This document shows, piece after piece, positions 1-9,731 of a DNA stretch of 64,000 nt. The notes under the pieces are model-generated. The model ran no database searches. It saw only the letters and a list, made by a program, of their open reading frames with translations, and had not been told where the DNA came from. A program made the translations under genes and the position numbers. The DNA lies in assembly GCA_963677785.2 (NCBI GenBank), contig CAXXDH010000003.1, forward strand, positions 124,001-188,000. The letters are read 5' to 3'. The first letter of the stretch is position 1. Each line of letters begins with the position of its first letter. This stretch comes from G963665495 sp963677785. Its GTDB lineage: Bacteria; Desulfobacterota; Desulfovibrionia; Desulfovibrionales; Desulfovibrionaceae.

Positions 1-1
1 T

Positions 2-367
2 GTCTGCAGCATGGCGGAAATACGCCGCATCAAGGATGCCCGAGACCTGCTGGTGCAGGATCTGCAGAATCCCCCCTCGATGGTTCAACTGGCGCGGCTG
101 GCGGGCATGAATGAAAAAAAACTCAAATCCGGCTTCAAGCAAATATTCGGAACGCCCATTTTCACCTACTTTCGGAACTACCGGCTGGAAACCGCGTATG
201 AACTGCTCGCTTCGGGGCAGATGAACGTCACCGAGGCCGGAATGCACATCGGCTACCAGAGCCTGAGTCATTTCAGCCAGGAATTCCGAAAAAAATACGG
301 CATGCTGCCGAAAGACGTGCCCCCCGGACACGCAAAGCCCGCCTCCAAAAAAACATCAGGCGGCTGA
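2..367 (+). CDS. AraC-family transcriptional regulator, C-terminal part (5' end outside window)
   Basis: The reading frame is open from the first bases of the window, so the gene starts upstream and only about 120 C-terminal residues are seen. They form an AraC/XylS DNA-binding domain: a first helix-turn-helix around PPSMVQLARLAGMNEKKLKSGF, followed by the typical FTYFRNYRLETAYELL linker helix and a second HTH ending in GYQSLSHFSQEFRKKYG. The tail is short and rich in Lys and Pro. The ligand-binding N-terminal half is not visible, so the signal and target genes are unknown. It lies 165 bp upstream of the exported HD-domain gene on the same strand and could regulate it, but nothing in the sequence proves this. 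Confidence 0.9.
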   Translation, partial: VCSMAEIRRIKDARDLLVQDLQNPPSMVQLARLAGMNEKKLKSGFKQIFGTPIFTYFRNYRLETAYELLASGQMNVTEAGMHIGYQSLSHFSQEFRKKYGMLPKDVPPGHAKPASKKTSGG

Positions 368-532
368 CCGGCTGGCCCGGGTCTTTTGTCCCGAGGTTGT
401 CACTACCCCGCCATCATTTTTTCACGTTTTGGCAACTCCAACGCCATGTACGCCCCCTGCTCTTGGGTAAAGATGCCGGCGAACGTTCTTTCGTGCAGCC
501 ACATCAGCCTATTATCATTGGAGGTTTATGCA

Positions 533-1051
533 ATGAGTTTTAACGGTATCAACCGCAGAGAATTTCTGTTCATGGGGGCCGTGGCTACGGCCGCCGTGGT
601 CAGCATGCCTCGCTTCAGTCTGGCCAACGTGAAGCAGGCCACTCTTTCCGACTGCATGGACATGAGCCCGGAAGAGATGGCCCGCCAGTCCAAACTGGTC
701 ACCGACAGCTACGACTATCTGCTGGGCGTGGTGGATTCCATTCAGGACGCCGGAATCCGCAAAGGCGTCAAAGGCATTATTAAAAATCCCGCTCCCACCA
801 TCATGTCGCAGCTGGCCGATCCGGCCAACCGCAAGGCCGCCTACGCCGACCTGAAGGCCCAGGGGTACGTGGAAAAGACCAGCCAGGAGGATTTCCTGCC
901 CGCCGGTTCAGCGGACAAATCCCCGCAGCCCTTCCTTTCCTCCCCCGGCAGCGGCTACCAGAGCCACCATTCCTATCCGGGCGGCGTGGTGACGCATACG
1001 GCCGCCAACCTGATGCTCTCCGACGCGCTCTACAACAACTATAAAAAGGTC
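533..1051 (+). pseudogene. Tat-exported HD-domain protein, 5' fragment (interrupted by ISL3 element)
   Basis: N-terminal 173 codons of a gene of about 374 codons that is split by the insertion sequence at 1052-2383. Start ATG at 533 is chosen because GGAGG lies at 520-524; the longer upstream reading frame has no ribosome site. The N terminus has a twin-arginine-like signal (NRREFLFMGAVATAAVVS), so the product would be exported folded, possibly with a metal. The fragment ends in a His-rich stretch (QSHHSYPGGVVTHTAANLMLSDAL) resembling the first His of an HD phosphohydrolase; the HD pair itself is in the 3' fragment. Removing the element plus one 8-bp duplication (AAAAGGTC) restores one continuous frame, so the break is recent. 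Substrate unknown. Confidence 0.85.
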
Positions 1052-2383
1052 GGTCCTTCCGGAAACTCAGTGGGTGGCCCCAGTCTTGCTAATCTCCGGG
1101 TAGAGTTTTAGCCCGCCACAAAAGAAGTAAATCGCTGTTTTGAAATGCTCCTTATTGCTGTAGCCACAAGCTCGGCGTTTGATGGACATGATCTTGCTGT
1201 TCAGCCCCTCCGCAACAGCGTTTGTCACGCGATGCCGACAAAAGGTCACGATGTTGTCCATGTGATCCATGAGCATGTTCGCCACTTTGCCCATAGGCTC
1301 GAGCTTCGAGCGTTTGGCCCAAGAACACCATTTCTTCAGAAAACGCTTGGCCCACCCAACAGACAGATAGTCCCACAGTCCGCGAAGACTCTCTTTCATG
1401 GCCCAGGCTTTGCCCGTCTTCAGATTCGATTTCTTGAGTTCCTCCAGGCGCGGTCGTTGGGAGTCCGAGAGGTTCTCCTCAGCGTATAACCACAAGTATC
1501 TGCTGCCTTTCAAAATTTCGTTTGCTTCAGCCATCAGCGCCTTATGTTCCTGGCGGCGTACTTTATCCACGGCTTCCCCTACATGCTGCATGATGTGGAA
1601 ACGGTCGAATACGATTTTACCTGCTGCATCGGGTACGTTTTCCTTGGTGGCCAGGAAGTATGCCGGCCACATGTCCATTGATACAGCCTTGATTGCCTTG
1701 AGCTGTTCGTCGTTCAACTGTTTGTAATATTCTTCAAGGCTTGCCTTTTTGCGTTCCTCGGCAACATATTCAACCGTACCTCGCAGCAAGTCGCAGACAA
1801 CCGTCATATAGCTATGTCCTTTCCGGAAAGCCTTTTCGTCGACTCCGATGTAGCTGATTTTGCGCTGTTCCTTTCGTGCCATGCCTCGTCGGACAGCTCT
1901 TTCCATAACGCCCCAAGCCTGATCCCATGAGATACGCATCAGTTTGCGGGCGCCTTCGACAGTCGAGCATTCTTTCAGAACATCGATGATCAACCTTTCC
2001 ATGAGCAAGGTAAAACGCGAACCAGGCTCCGCCCAAAAGACCTTGACCTGCTTGACGCCATGCTCGGGGCAATTCACTCGGGGGATCCTTGCATGGATGA
2101 AGGTTTTGAACTGGCACGTATCCAAATGCCGCCAAATCCTTTCTTCCACATGATCCCGGCAAGTCAGTTCCTTGCCGCATTCCGGACAAGTCCAAAGCAC
2201 CTTGCTCTTATGCTCGAGCCAAATATCCACACGGCCTTCAGACGTTTTCAAGTCAACTTTGTCTACAAACCAAGGGCTCTTGACACCCAAAATCTGTCCG
2301 TAAAGATCAACATCTCTCATCGGCGATCTCCTCCTGGAAATCGCCTACATTATGCCGCTACCCACGACAAACCCGGAAGGACC
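1052..2383 (-). mobile_element. ISL3-family insertion sequence, copy 1 (1332 bp)
   Basis: Complete element. Both ends carry imperfect inverted repeats that begin GGTCCTTCCGG, then seven unmatched bases, then GTGGGT. The flanks are an 8-bp direct repeat AAAAGGTC at 1044-1051 and 2384-2391, as expected for ISL3-family transposition. One transposase gene fills the element on the minus strand. A second element of the same length with the same encoded transposase lies at 7784-9115 in the same orientation. The insertion splits the exported HD-domain gene. Confidence 0.96.
1067..2320 (-). CDS. ISL3-family transposase (copy 1)
   Basis: 417 residues, full length for the family. The N-terminal third holds the zf-ISL3 zinc finger (CPECGKEL ... 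HLDTC ... NCPEHG). The centre and C terminus carry a DDE catalytic core: first Asp in YIGVDEKAF, second Asp in IVFDRFHIMQHV, Glu in AVAEGLNSKIMSIKRRA. GGAGGAGATCGCC precedes the ATG at 2320, a good ribosome site. The protein should cut and rejoin the 1332-bp element at its inverted repeats. It is identical by translation to the product at 7799-9052, so both copies are probably active or recently were. Confidence 0.96.
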   Translation of the reverse strand: MRDVDLYGQILGVKSPWFVDKVDLKTSEGRVDIWLEHKSKVLWTCPECGKELTCRDHVEERIWRHLDTCQFKTFIHARIPRVNCPEHGVKQVKVFWAEPGSRFTLLMERLIIDVLKECSTVEGARKLMRISWDQAWGVMERAVRRGMARKEQRKISYIGVDEKAFRKGHSYMTVVCDLLRGTVEYVAEERKKASLEEYYKQLNDEQLKAIKAVSMDMWPAYFLATKENVPDAAGKIVFDRFHIMQHVGEAVDKVRRQEHKALMAEANEILKGSRYLWLYAEENLSDSQRPRLEELKKSNLKTGKAWAMKESLRGLWDYLSVGWAKRFLKKWCSWAKRSKLEPMGKVANMLMDHMDNIVTFCRHRVTNAVAEGLNSKIMSIKRRACGYSNKEHFKTAIYFFCGGLKLYPEISKTGATH

Positions 2384-2391
2384 AAAAGGTC

Positions 2392-2997
2392 TACGGATTC
2401 GATCTGGACCGCGACGTGGTCATCGCATCGCAGGCCCTGCACGACCTGCACAAACCTTGGGTCTTCCAGTGGGGCGCGGATGGAGAATCCCGTACGGAGC
2501 ATCCCCTGGCAGGCACCGGCCAGCACCATCCGCTTTCCGTGGCCGAATCCATCCACCGCGGCCTGCCCGCCTCGGTCTGCGTGGCCCAGGCCTGCGCCCA
2601 CAACCATCCGGGTTTTGCCAAGGACGAAGAAGGCCCGGTCAACTGGATCAAAGCCGCCTGTACGCTGCTGGGCAAGGATCCCGTGGCCTCCGGCCTGCTG
2701 GCCGAAGACGCCAAGTCTTTGCCCCTGCCGCGCCGTATGGAAGGATTTGTCTGCCACCTGGGCGACCATGACTGGATTCTCACGGTTCCGGCAGTGAAGT
2801 GGACCCTGCCCGTGCTGCAGGAAATCGCCATGGAATCCTACGGCCTGGGCGAAAACGATCTCAAAGGCAAGAAATTCAACGCCCTGCGCAACTACCTCTA
2901 CTCTCAGGGCACGGCCATGACTTTTTACGACATTTACAGCGCCTCCGGAAAAGACGGCCTCAAAAAGACCGTTCTGGAGATTGTAAAACCCGCTTAA
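2392..2997 (+). pseudogene. Tat-exported HD-domain protein, 3' fragment
   Basis: Continuation of the gene that starts at 533. After the right target duplication the frame reads YGFDLDRDVVIASQALHDLHKPWVFQW, in which the HD pair of an HD-type metal phosphohydrolase is clear. Further conserved-looking His residues follow (GQHHPLSVAESIHRG, QACAHNHPG) and a late GDHDWILT. The fragment itself has no export signal, and any internal start would give a protein without the first His motif. The restored protein would be about 374 residues. HD proteins usually hydrolyse phosphate esters or nucleotides; an exported one is unusual and its substrate cannot be deduced. Confidence 0.82.
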
Positions 2998-3015
2998 GCG
3001 CCTCACTCACGATAC

Positions 3016-3051
3016 TGGCGAATTGCCCCCAGACGCGGGGACAATTCGCCA
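3016..3051 (+). terminator. Stem-loop after the HD-domain gene, terminator-like
   Basis: An inverted repeat pairs TGGCGAATTG plus CCCC with GGGG plus CAATTCGCCA around a 7-base loop, 19 bp past the HD gene stop. The following bases are only weakly T-rich, so intrinsic termination is possible but not strong. It lies between the convergent HD and caspase genes and might serve both. Confidence 0.4.
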
Positions 3052-3173
3052 TGCCTGTTTCGCAACTCGACGGCACTTGCCTCTCCAATCCCTAGGCTGC
3101 CCATACTTTCGCGACAATAAGTAGAATGTATTCTTCACATGTATAAACATCGTACTCGGGGATGAACGCGGGC

Positions 3174-5348
3174 TTAGTTGCCTGAGCATAAAAAACGTGC
3201 TCGCTTCATCCCCCAAGCAGTGTCGGCACGGATTGTTGCTGTATTTGCATCCCTTGCATCAGACTGCAATATATTTGATAGAATTTGATTGAGTAATGAC
3301 TTTTTTTTGATTTTTCCTGATCGAGTGGATTCATACAATCCTGGTTGTTCCAAAGACCAGATATTTGCAACTGCTTTTTTGCTATAAAGAAAACAAAAAT
3401 ATTCATTATCATTGGTGACCATGAAACAAGTTTTATAAAAGGAACGTCTCTTTCCTGATTTTACAAGGCAGTCTTCAAAGCTTTCACCTCGCTTTTGGCT
3501 TGGAATGCCTACTGCAATTGAGCCTGAAGGCGTATAATTTATGACATATACATATAAATCGTCTTTGCTTTTGTTCGCTACGACAAACTGAATGTAATCT
3601 TTCTTGCGCACATCGACATGCGACAACTCTTCATCCGAATACGTTCCGATGAGATCACCACATGTTCTTTTAAAACATGGAATACGCTTTTCACTCCTTT
3701 CCGAGCAAGTCTGATCGGGTAATTTACGAAAAACCCGAGCGGAAATAGCAACAGGAATGCTCCTGTCTGATGCCGTAAGAGACTCAATATGTTTTAACTG
3801 TCCCAGCCGAAGCAGACTTTGCTTCACGCGCTTTAGTCCCTGATTATTCAACCTCGCGATCAAACAATGCTTACCTGCGCAGAGTGTCCCAGCCGGATCA
3901 AACAACCAGACCTCAGGTACTGCCCCTGAAGCGGATGTTTGATGGAGGCTGTTCTTCCCGGTTGCCTTGCCGGGGTGTAAGATCCGCAAGACAAGATCAT
4001 TTTCAGTTGCATCTTGTGTCAGGGGCATATCTGGAAATACCTGGCGCACAATTTCTTCCAGTTTTTCTTTGAACCCACTGTCCTCTGGCAAATCAGTTTG
4101 TACGGCAATTTTGATTCCGCTGTTGCCAGAAGTGCGACGGACAAGTTCGAGTCTGTCGCCAACATGAAAGATTCCCGAACTTTTCCCTATGGAACGCAGA
4201 GGTTTTACAGTTACAATGGTCAGACTTTGCATATCAGAATTGTTTTTATTCGATCCGTACTTGCGTAAAACAGCCCCTGGAGTCATACCAAGCAGGCTCC
4301 CGGAATCAATGATGACCTCATCGCCAAGTACGGCAGTCACTGTGTAGCGCTTGGAGGTTGCCGCCGGAACGCCCTGAAAAAGGAGCGTATTATCATTAGA
4401 AACCGTAAACACTGGATGTTGAATAGAATTTTTACTTTCAACAAGCGCTTTCGTCTCATTGAACATATCACGCCAGGTAGCTCCTGGTGCGGCTTGCTCC
4501 AAAGCCCTAGCCCAACACCACGTCAGCAGGCCATACACCTTGTTGTTAGACCTGAACTCATGGGCCTGCTCATTGTCCCGGCTTGCGCTAATGCGCATCC
4601 AAGGCTCATTGTCCGCAATTTTTTTCATAGTTCCCAAAGGATGCGGACGTAAATCACCTTGTACACTACGGGTTGAAGTACGCGTTTTTTCTCCTCGGGT
4701 AACGGTTCCGGAATGGCAGGAATCCGATACAAAAATAACATGTGGTGTTTTTTCGCTGAGCATATGCAGCCAGTTGAAAATCTCATCATCCAGAATGTCA
4801 TAATCATTGATATCGACACCTTGTTCGGCAGCTTGTCGAGAAGCTTCGAACAAACCGGCTGGAGAAAAAAATTTACAATCTGATTGGATCGTATTCTTAT
4901 CAGTCAGCAGTCGTTGCCTTGCTCCGTATGGAACCCATGTTGAATCCATATTGGTTGTTTCTTCCAATTCATCTCCGTTTATATCACATGTTTGCGAACC
5001 ATGTCCTGAATAATGGATATAAACCGTATCTCCATGATGTATTTTGTTAACCAACTCCACAAAAGATTTTCGAATATTCTCATGTGTTGCTGCTGCGTTC
5101 ATTAAAATTCGTATATTATCCTTTTTTAAAAAAAATTTTCCAGCAAGCACTTTTTCAATCAACTGAATATCATTTACGGCCCCTTGGAGAGAAGGAAGGT
5201 GTGAGAGATGATAGTCACCTATACCTATTAAAAGAGCATACTTTTCATGTGTTTTTTTGCAATAAGCTTTACTTGACAACAAGAAGGAAATGAAAAGTAC
5301 AAATATAACAACAAGCAGAATATCCCGCGGATTACGTTTCCCAGTCAT
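3174..5348 (-). CDS. Exported or membrane-anchored caspase-like (C14) protease with C-terminal DUF4384-like region
   Basis: 724 residues from ATG 5348 (GGTGG upstream; the longer frame would need a GTG). Residues 10-26 form one hydrophobic segment, a signal peptide or anchor, so the bulk should be periplasmic. A caspase p20 domain follows: strand YALLIGIGDY, catalytic His in YSGHGSQ (about residue 116) and catalytic Cys in FVSDSCHSG (about residue 211). The middle has a small beta-rich part; the end (VVANKSKDDLYVYVINYTP) resembles DUF4384, often seen with bacterial caspases. Its start is 43 bp after the TPR-CHAT stop, so the two are probably one operon. Substrates are unknown; the anti-sigma protein of the same island is a candidate by context only. 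Confidence 0.88.
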   Translation of the reverse strand: MTGKRNPRDILLVVIFVLFISFLLSSKAYCKKTHEKYALLIGIGDYHLSHLPSLQGAVNDIQLIEKVLAGKFFLKKDNIRILMNAAATHENIRKSFVELVNKIHHGDTVYIHYSGHGSQTCDINGDELEETTNMDSTWVPYGARQRLLTDKNTIQSDCKFFSPAGLFEASRQAAEQGVDINDYDILDDEIFNWLHMLSEKTPHVIFVSDSCHSGTVTRGEKTRTSTRSVQGDLRPHPLGTMKKIADNEPWMRISASRDNEQAHEFRSNNKVYGLLTWCWARALEQAAPGATWRDMFNETKALVESKNSIQHPVFTVSNDNTLLFQGVPAATSKRYTVTAVLGDEVIIDSGSLLGMTPGAVLRKYGSNKNNSDMQSLTIVTVKPLRSIGKSSGIFHVGDRLELVRRTSGNSGIKIAVQTDLPEDSGFKEKLEEIVRQVFPDMPLTQDATENDLVLRILHPGKATGKNSLHQTSASGAVPEVWLFDPAGTLCAGKHCLIARLNNQGLKRVKQSLLRLGQLKHIESLTASDRSIPVAISARVFRKLPDQTCSERSEKRIPCFKRTCGDLIGTYSDEELSHVDVRKKDYIQFVVANKSKDDLYVYVINYTPSGSIAVGIPSQKRGESFEDCLVKSGKRRSFYKTCFMVTNDNEYFCFLYSKKAVANIWSLEQPGLYESTRSGKIKKKSLLNQILSNILQSDARDANTATIRADTAWGMKRARFLCSGN

Positions 5349-5391
5349 AGTCGCCACCACAAAAAACTCAAATCAAGCAAGTTAAAGCGAA

Positions 5392-7783
5392 TTATTGCCA
5401 ATTGCCCATCAACAAAAACGGCGCCCAATAATAGGGATGTGCATACGATTTTTCAGAAAAAGATTCAGTGGGATCGTCCATTAAATCACCAACGACATCA
5501 GCCCGAGTTCCTCTCTTTTCGTTGCCGGCAAGCTCCCCCCCTCCCTGGAGAAACGTCAATTGGGCTTCACGCAAAGCCTCTGCCTTGGAAAGTCCTTTCT
5601 TTTCTCGCAATCGGTAAAATCGTTTCATGATCAGGGGGGTAGAATCATCCGACACCTGCCATAACGTAGCGAGCACGCTCTCAGCCCCATTTTTTTGTGC
5701 TGTAATAGCCAAACCATCCAATTCACGTCCGTCCGGATTTGACATCTGCACAGCCGTTTCACAGGCAGAAAGAGCCAGCAGATTCAAGCCATGCAGATCG
5801 AAACCACCAGTACGCAGCTCGGCAAGACTCAAAGGAGTTCCATCGCCCAAAAGCAAAAAGCTGTCCTTCTCCGAACCGTTGGGGACAAACATAAAATGAG
5901 ATGCAATATGCAACACTGAGAATTGATCTGTCAGAGATTGCTTGATGGCAGCCTCTGTAAAGGCATTATCCAGATAGATCTTACCAGGCAGGACACCTGT
6001 TCCGGATTGCTTTGCATTGACAATTCCCAGCAGTTCATCCCGTACGCCAGACAACGCAGGATAACCATGTACTGATTTGCTCGTACCCATGGCAGCAGCC
6101 CGCCAGTTTTTTTGAGGTGCTGTTTTGATCGTTTCTTCGTCCAAAAAAGTGAACATGGAGATTGAATATCGTTGAATAAGATATTTCTGACCATCATACA
6201 GTGCGCACATAGGAATATAACGCAATGCCCCATCCAAATGGAAAACAATATGCCTGACTTTATTTGCTTGCATATCTTTGGCAATGGGTTTGAACAACAA
6301 CTGGTATAACTGTCTTCCCAAGGGCTTTGGATCTCTATCGGGCGAAAGCAATAATTCCCTCCAATTCCCAATGATCTTGTTAAGATCTGCAGATGTAATT
6401 GAAATGGTATACGACTTTTGAAAATTGCAATAAGGTGCTGTTACAACAATATCAATTCCATTTTCTAGAACAAGATATGAAACCATGGCTGGGGAACCAC
6501 CGATACCAGTCAAATCTTCACGCGCATCATGGTGAAAATGCTCGGCTTTCAATTGAGCCTTATCTTGTTTTTTCAATGTCTTGAAAGCATTTATACAATG
6601 AAACAATTCATCCTCAAATGCCTTGCGCTCGACTTCAAGATTCCTATCAGCGATTTCTGAACTTGTCCCCTTGCAACGTTGCCAATGGGTGGCCAATTGC
6701 CCATCCCAACGTTGCTCAAAAGAATTGAACTGCGCTTTAATCCTTCTCGGGTCCTCAGCAGTGCTATCCCGGCAAATAAAATCATAATATTCTTTCTGCT
6801 TAAGCATACGCAAAATCTGCTCAGCTTCTGAATAACGGGCGGCCAGCATCAGGGCATCAGCCAATGTACCGTAATAGTACTTTTTATTCTGCATAAAGGC
6901 TTCGTTCAAGTTCTGTGGATCTTTTGGAATATTCGAACGGATGAACTGCATTGAATTAATGCCTTTTTTTGCGAAATATATTGCTCCACCGGGATTTTCC
7001 ATTGCATTCAATACCCTGAAAAAACCTTGGCAAACTCGATTGGAAAATCTTGGTCTTTTGAGTTTTGGCAAGAGAACATACGCTTGAACAAAGTGTCGCA
7101 GGGCTTTATCATATTCTCTTTCGTTATAATATAAATAACCATATGAAAAATGCATTACATATAAGCCAAAATCACTATGCGTTTTTTTAGCTAATGCAAA
7201 TGCCTTTTCATAATACTCCAATCCTTTTTCTCTATTATTTTTTATGAAACAGGATTTACCAAGATTACGCAATTCAACAATAGTATCTTTTTGTGAATTA
7301 CTATCCTCGGCGACTTGGATGATTCCTTTGGTCTGCTCTATTGCTTTATCCAAGTCACCGATTTTTTTGAAGTTTGAAGCCAAAATAGACTTAAGAGAAG
7401 CAGTATTTGATGCATCACCGATTTTAGCATATATTTCTAGAGCCTTATTACAGTTTTCAATAGACAGCTCAGATTTATTGAGTTCTGAATATAGGTGAGC
7501 CAATCCTTTATAAGTATTTGCAACATGTATTTCTGTTAAAATTGTGGCCTTTGATAATACTTTTTTGTAACATTGGAGTGCTTTTTCATATTTACCTTGT
7601 TCCACATAAATTTCCCCTATCGATATGAATACAGGAAATTTCATTGATTGGTCACCAAGTATATCTGCATATTGTAACGCTTCATTATAACAGTTTAATG
7701 CAGAGTAAAAATCCTGCTCATTATAATATATTGTGCCCAAGGCAAGTAAAGAATCAACTATGTTTTCTGACCCTTTTTTTTTG
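5392..7783 (-). pseudogene. TPR-CHAT protease, 3' fragment (TPR repeats plus CHAT domain)
   Basis: Carries most of the protein: about seven or more TPR-like helical repeats of the type ALNCYNEALQYADILGDQ, then a CHAT (caspase HetF-associated) domain over the last 250 or so residues. The CHAT His lies in LHIASHF (codon near 5898) and the Cys in LALSACETAV (codon near 5762), so the catalytic dyad is intact. The ISL3 element at 7784 separates this part from its signal peptide and first TPR region. Joining across the element restores the frame (IDICKKKGSENIVDSLLALG), giving one protein of about 999 residues. An internal start could make a cytoplasmic CHAT fragment; no good ribosome site was seen for one. 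Confidence 0.88.
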
Positions 7784-9115
7784 GGTCCTTCCGGAAACTC
7801 AGTGGGTGGCCCCAGTCTTGCTAATCTCCGGGTAGAGTTTTAGCCCGCCACAAAAGAAGTAAATCGCTGTTTTGAAATGCTCCTTATTGCTGTAGCCACA
7901 AGCTCGGCGTTTGATGGACATGATCTTGCTGTTCAGCCCCTCCGCAACAGCGTTTGTCACGCGATGCCGACAAAAGGTCACGATGTTGTCCATGTGATCC
8001 ATGAGCATGTTCGCCACTTTGCCCATAGGCTCGAGCTTCGAGCGTTTGGCCCAAGAACACCATTTCTTCAGAAAACGCTTGGCCCACCCAACAGACAGAT
8101 AGTCCCACAGTCCGCGAAGACTCTCTTTCATGGCCCAGGCTTTGCCCGTCTTCAGATTCGATTTCTTGAGTTCCTCCAGGCGCGGTCGTTGGGAGTCCGA
8201 GAGGTTCTCCTCAGCGTATAACCACAAGTATCTGCTGCCTTTCAAAATTTCGTTTGCTTCAGCCATCAGCGCCTTATGTTCCTGGCGGCGTACTTTATCC
8301 ACGGCTTCCCCTACATGCTGCATGATGTGGAAACGGTCGAATACGATTTTACCTGCTGCATCGGGTACGTTTTCCTTGGTGGCCAGGAAGTATGCCGGCC
8401 ACATGTCCATTGATACAGCCTTGATTGCCTTGAGCTGTTCGTCGTTCAACTGTTTGTAATATTCTTCAAGGCTTGCCTTTTTGCGTTCCTCGGCAACATA
8501 TTCAACCGTACCTCGCAGCAAGTCGCAGACAACCGTCATATAGCTATGTCCTTTCCGGAAAGCCTTTTCGTCGACTCCGATGTAGCTGATTTTGCGCTGT
8601 TCCTTTCGTGCCATGCCTCGTCGGACAGCTCTTTCCATAACGCCCCAAGCCTGATCCCATGAGATACGCATCAGTTTGCGGGCGCCTTCGACAGTCGAGC
8701 ATTCTTTCAGAACATCGATGATCAACCTTTCCATGAGCAAGGTAAAACGCGAACCAGGCTCCGCCCAAAAGACCTTGACCTGCTTGACGCCATGCTCGGG
8801 GCAATTCACTCGGGGGATCCTTGCATGGATGAAGGTTTTGAACTGGCACGTATCCAAATGCCGCCAAATCCTTTCTTCCACATGATCCCGGCAAGTCAGT
8901 TCCTTGCCGCATTCCGGACAAGTCCAAAGCACCTTGCTCTTATGCTCGAGCCAAATATCCACACGGCCTTCAGACGTTTTCAAGTCAACTTTGTCTACAA
9001 ACCAAGGGCTCTTGACACCCAAAATCTGTCCGTAAAGATCAACATCTCTCATCGGCGATCTCCTCCTGGAAATCGCCTACATTATGCCGCTACCCACGAC
9101 AAACCCGGAAGGACC
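7784..9115 (-). mobile_element. ISL3-family insertion sequence, copy 2 (1332 bp)
   Basis: Same length, orientation, termini and encoded protein as the element at 1052-2383. It has its own 8-bp target duplication, TTTTTTTG at 7776-7783 and 9116-9123, different from that of copy 1, so the two inserted independently. The target is a poly-A/T run within the TPR-CHAT gene. Confidence 0.96.
7799..9052 (-). CDS. ISL3-family transposase (copy 2)
   Basis: 417 residues, identical by translation to the transposase at 1067-2320: zf-ISL3 zinc finger at the N terminus, then a DDE core with VDEKAF, FDRFHIMQH and AEGLNSK. The same ribosome site (GGAGGAG) precedes the ATG. Complete identity between two copies under 7 kb apart argues that the second arose by very recent transposition. 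Confidence 0.96.
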   Translation of the reverse strand: MRDVDLYGQILGVKSPWFVDKVDLKTSEGRVDIWLEHKSKVLWTCPECGKELTCRDHVEERIWRHLDTCQFKTFIHARIPRVNCPEHGVKQVKVFWAEPGSRFTLLMERLIIDVLKECSTVEGARKLMRISWDQAWGVMERAVRRGMARKEQRKISYIGVDEKAFRKGHSYMTVVCDLLRGTVEYVAEERKKASLEEYYKQLNDEQLKAIKAVSMDMWPAYFLATKENVPDAAGKIVFDRFHIMQHVGEAVDKVRRQEHKALMAEANEILKGSRYLWLYAEENLSDSQRPRLEELKKSNLKTGKAWAMKESLRGLWDYLSVGWAKRFLKKWCSWAKRSKLEPMGKVANMLMDHMDNIVTFCRHRVTNAVAEGLNSKIMSIKRRACGYSNKEHFKTAIYFFCGGLKLYPEISKTGATH

Positions 9116-9731
9116 TTTTTTTGCAGATATCGATAGCATCATTTACCATTTTAACGGCAGAAGCGATATCGTTGCGCGCGTACCGCACAAGTCCCCATTT
9201 TGTAAGAATCTTTATCTTTAGGTCAAAAAAGTCGGTTCTCTTTGCAAAATTAAAAGCCTGCTTCAATTCCTCTTCAGACTTCTCATCCTTTTCAAATGAA
9301 TAGTCACAAGAGCCCATTGCAAACAAACTGAACGCCAAAATCATTTGTGCCTGATCATGTGCTTCTTGAGTCAAATTATGTCTCTCTAATTCGTGTTTCA
9401 TCACACGTACAGACTCATGAGCATTTTCATAAGCATTCTTAAAATCATTAAGGTTAATGTAAGCAGTTGCAATATTACCTTTGAAAACACCATAGTTATA
9501 TGGTGATATTGTTTTTGCAACTGCAGCACCAATTTCAAACTGCGCTATTGCTTCCTTATAGCGCCCGTCTTTGAATAACTTCATTCCTTTGTCATTTTGA
9601 ACACATATAACAGAATCATCATCGCCACTATTCAATTGGTGCGTTACGTTGGTTCGAATACAGGAACTAAGGAGCAAGGACGAAAAAATAAAACCCATCA
9701 CAACAAAAAGCAAAAAATTTTTTTTTGGCAT
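9116..9731 (-). pseudogene. TPR-CHAT protease, 5' fragment (lipoprotein signal plus first TPR region)
   Basis: About 205 codons from ATG 9731. The N terminus is a lipoprotein signal peptide: basic MPKK, a hydrophobic run, then the lipobox LLSSC, so the intact protein would be lipid-anchored at the envelope. TPR-like repeats follow (GMKLFKDGRYKEAIAQFEIG, NIATAYINLNDFKNAYENA). The frame continues a few codons into the ISL3 element and stops there. A TTG nine bases upstream is possible but less likely; neither start has a strong ribosome site. An exported CHAT protein is odd, because CHAT proteases of known function such as the Craspase TPR-CHAT are cytoplasmic. Confidence 0.83.

Noticed and set aside
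1052..9115. Composite transposon formed by the two ISL3 copies carrying the caspase gene
   Set aside because: Each copy has its own 8-bp target duplication, and the flanking genes are each restored by removing a single copy, so they inserted separately.
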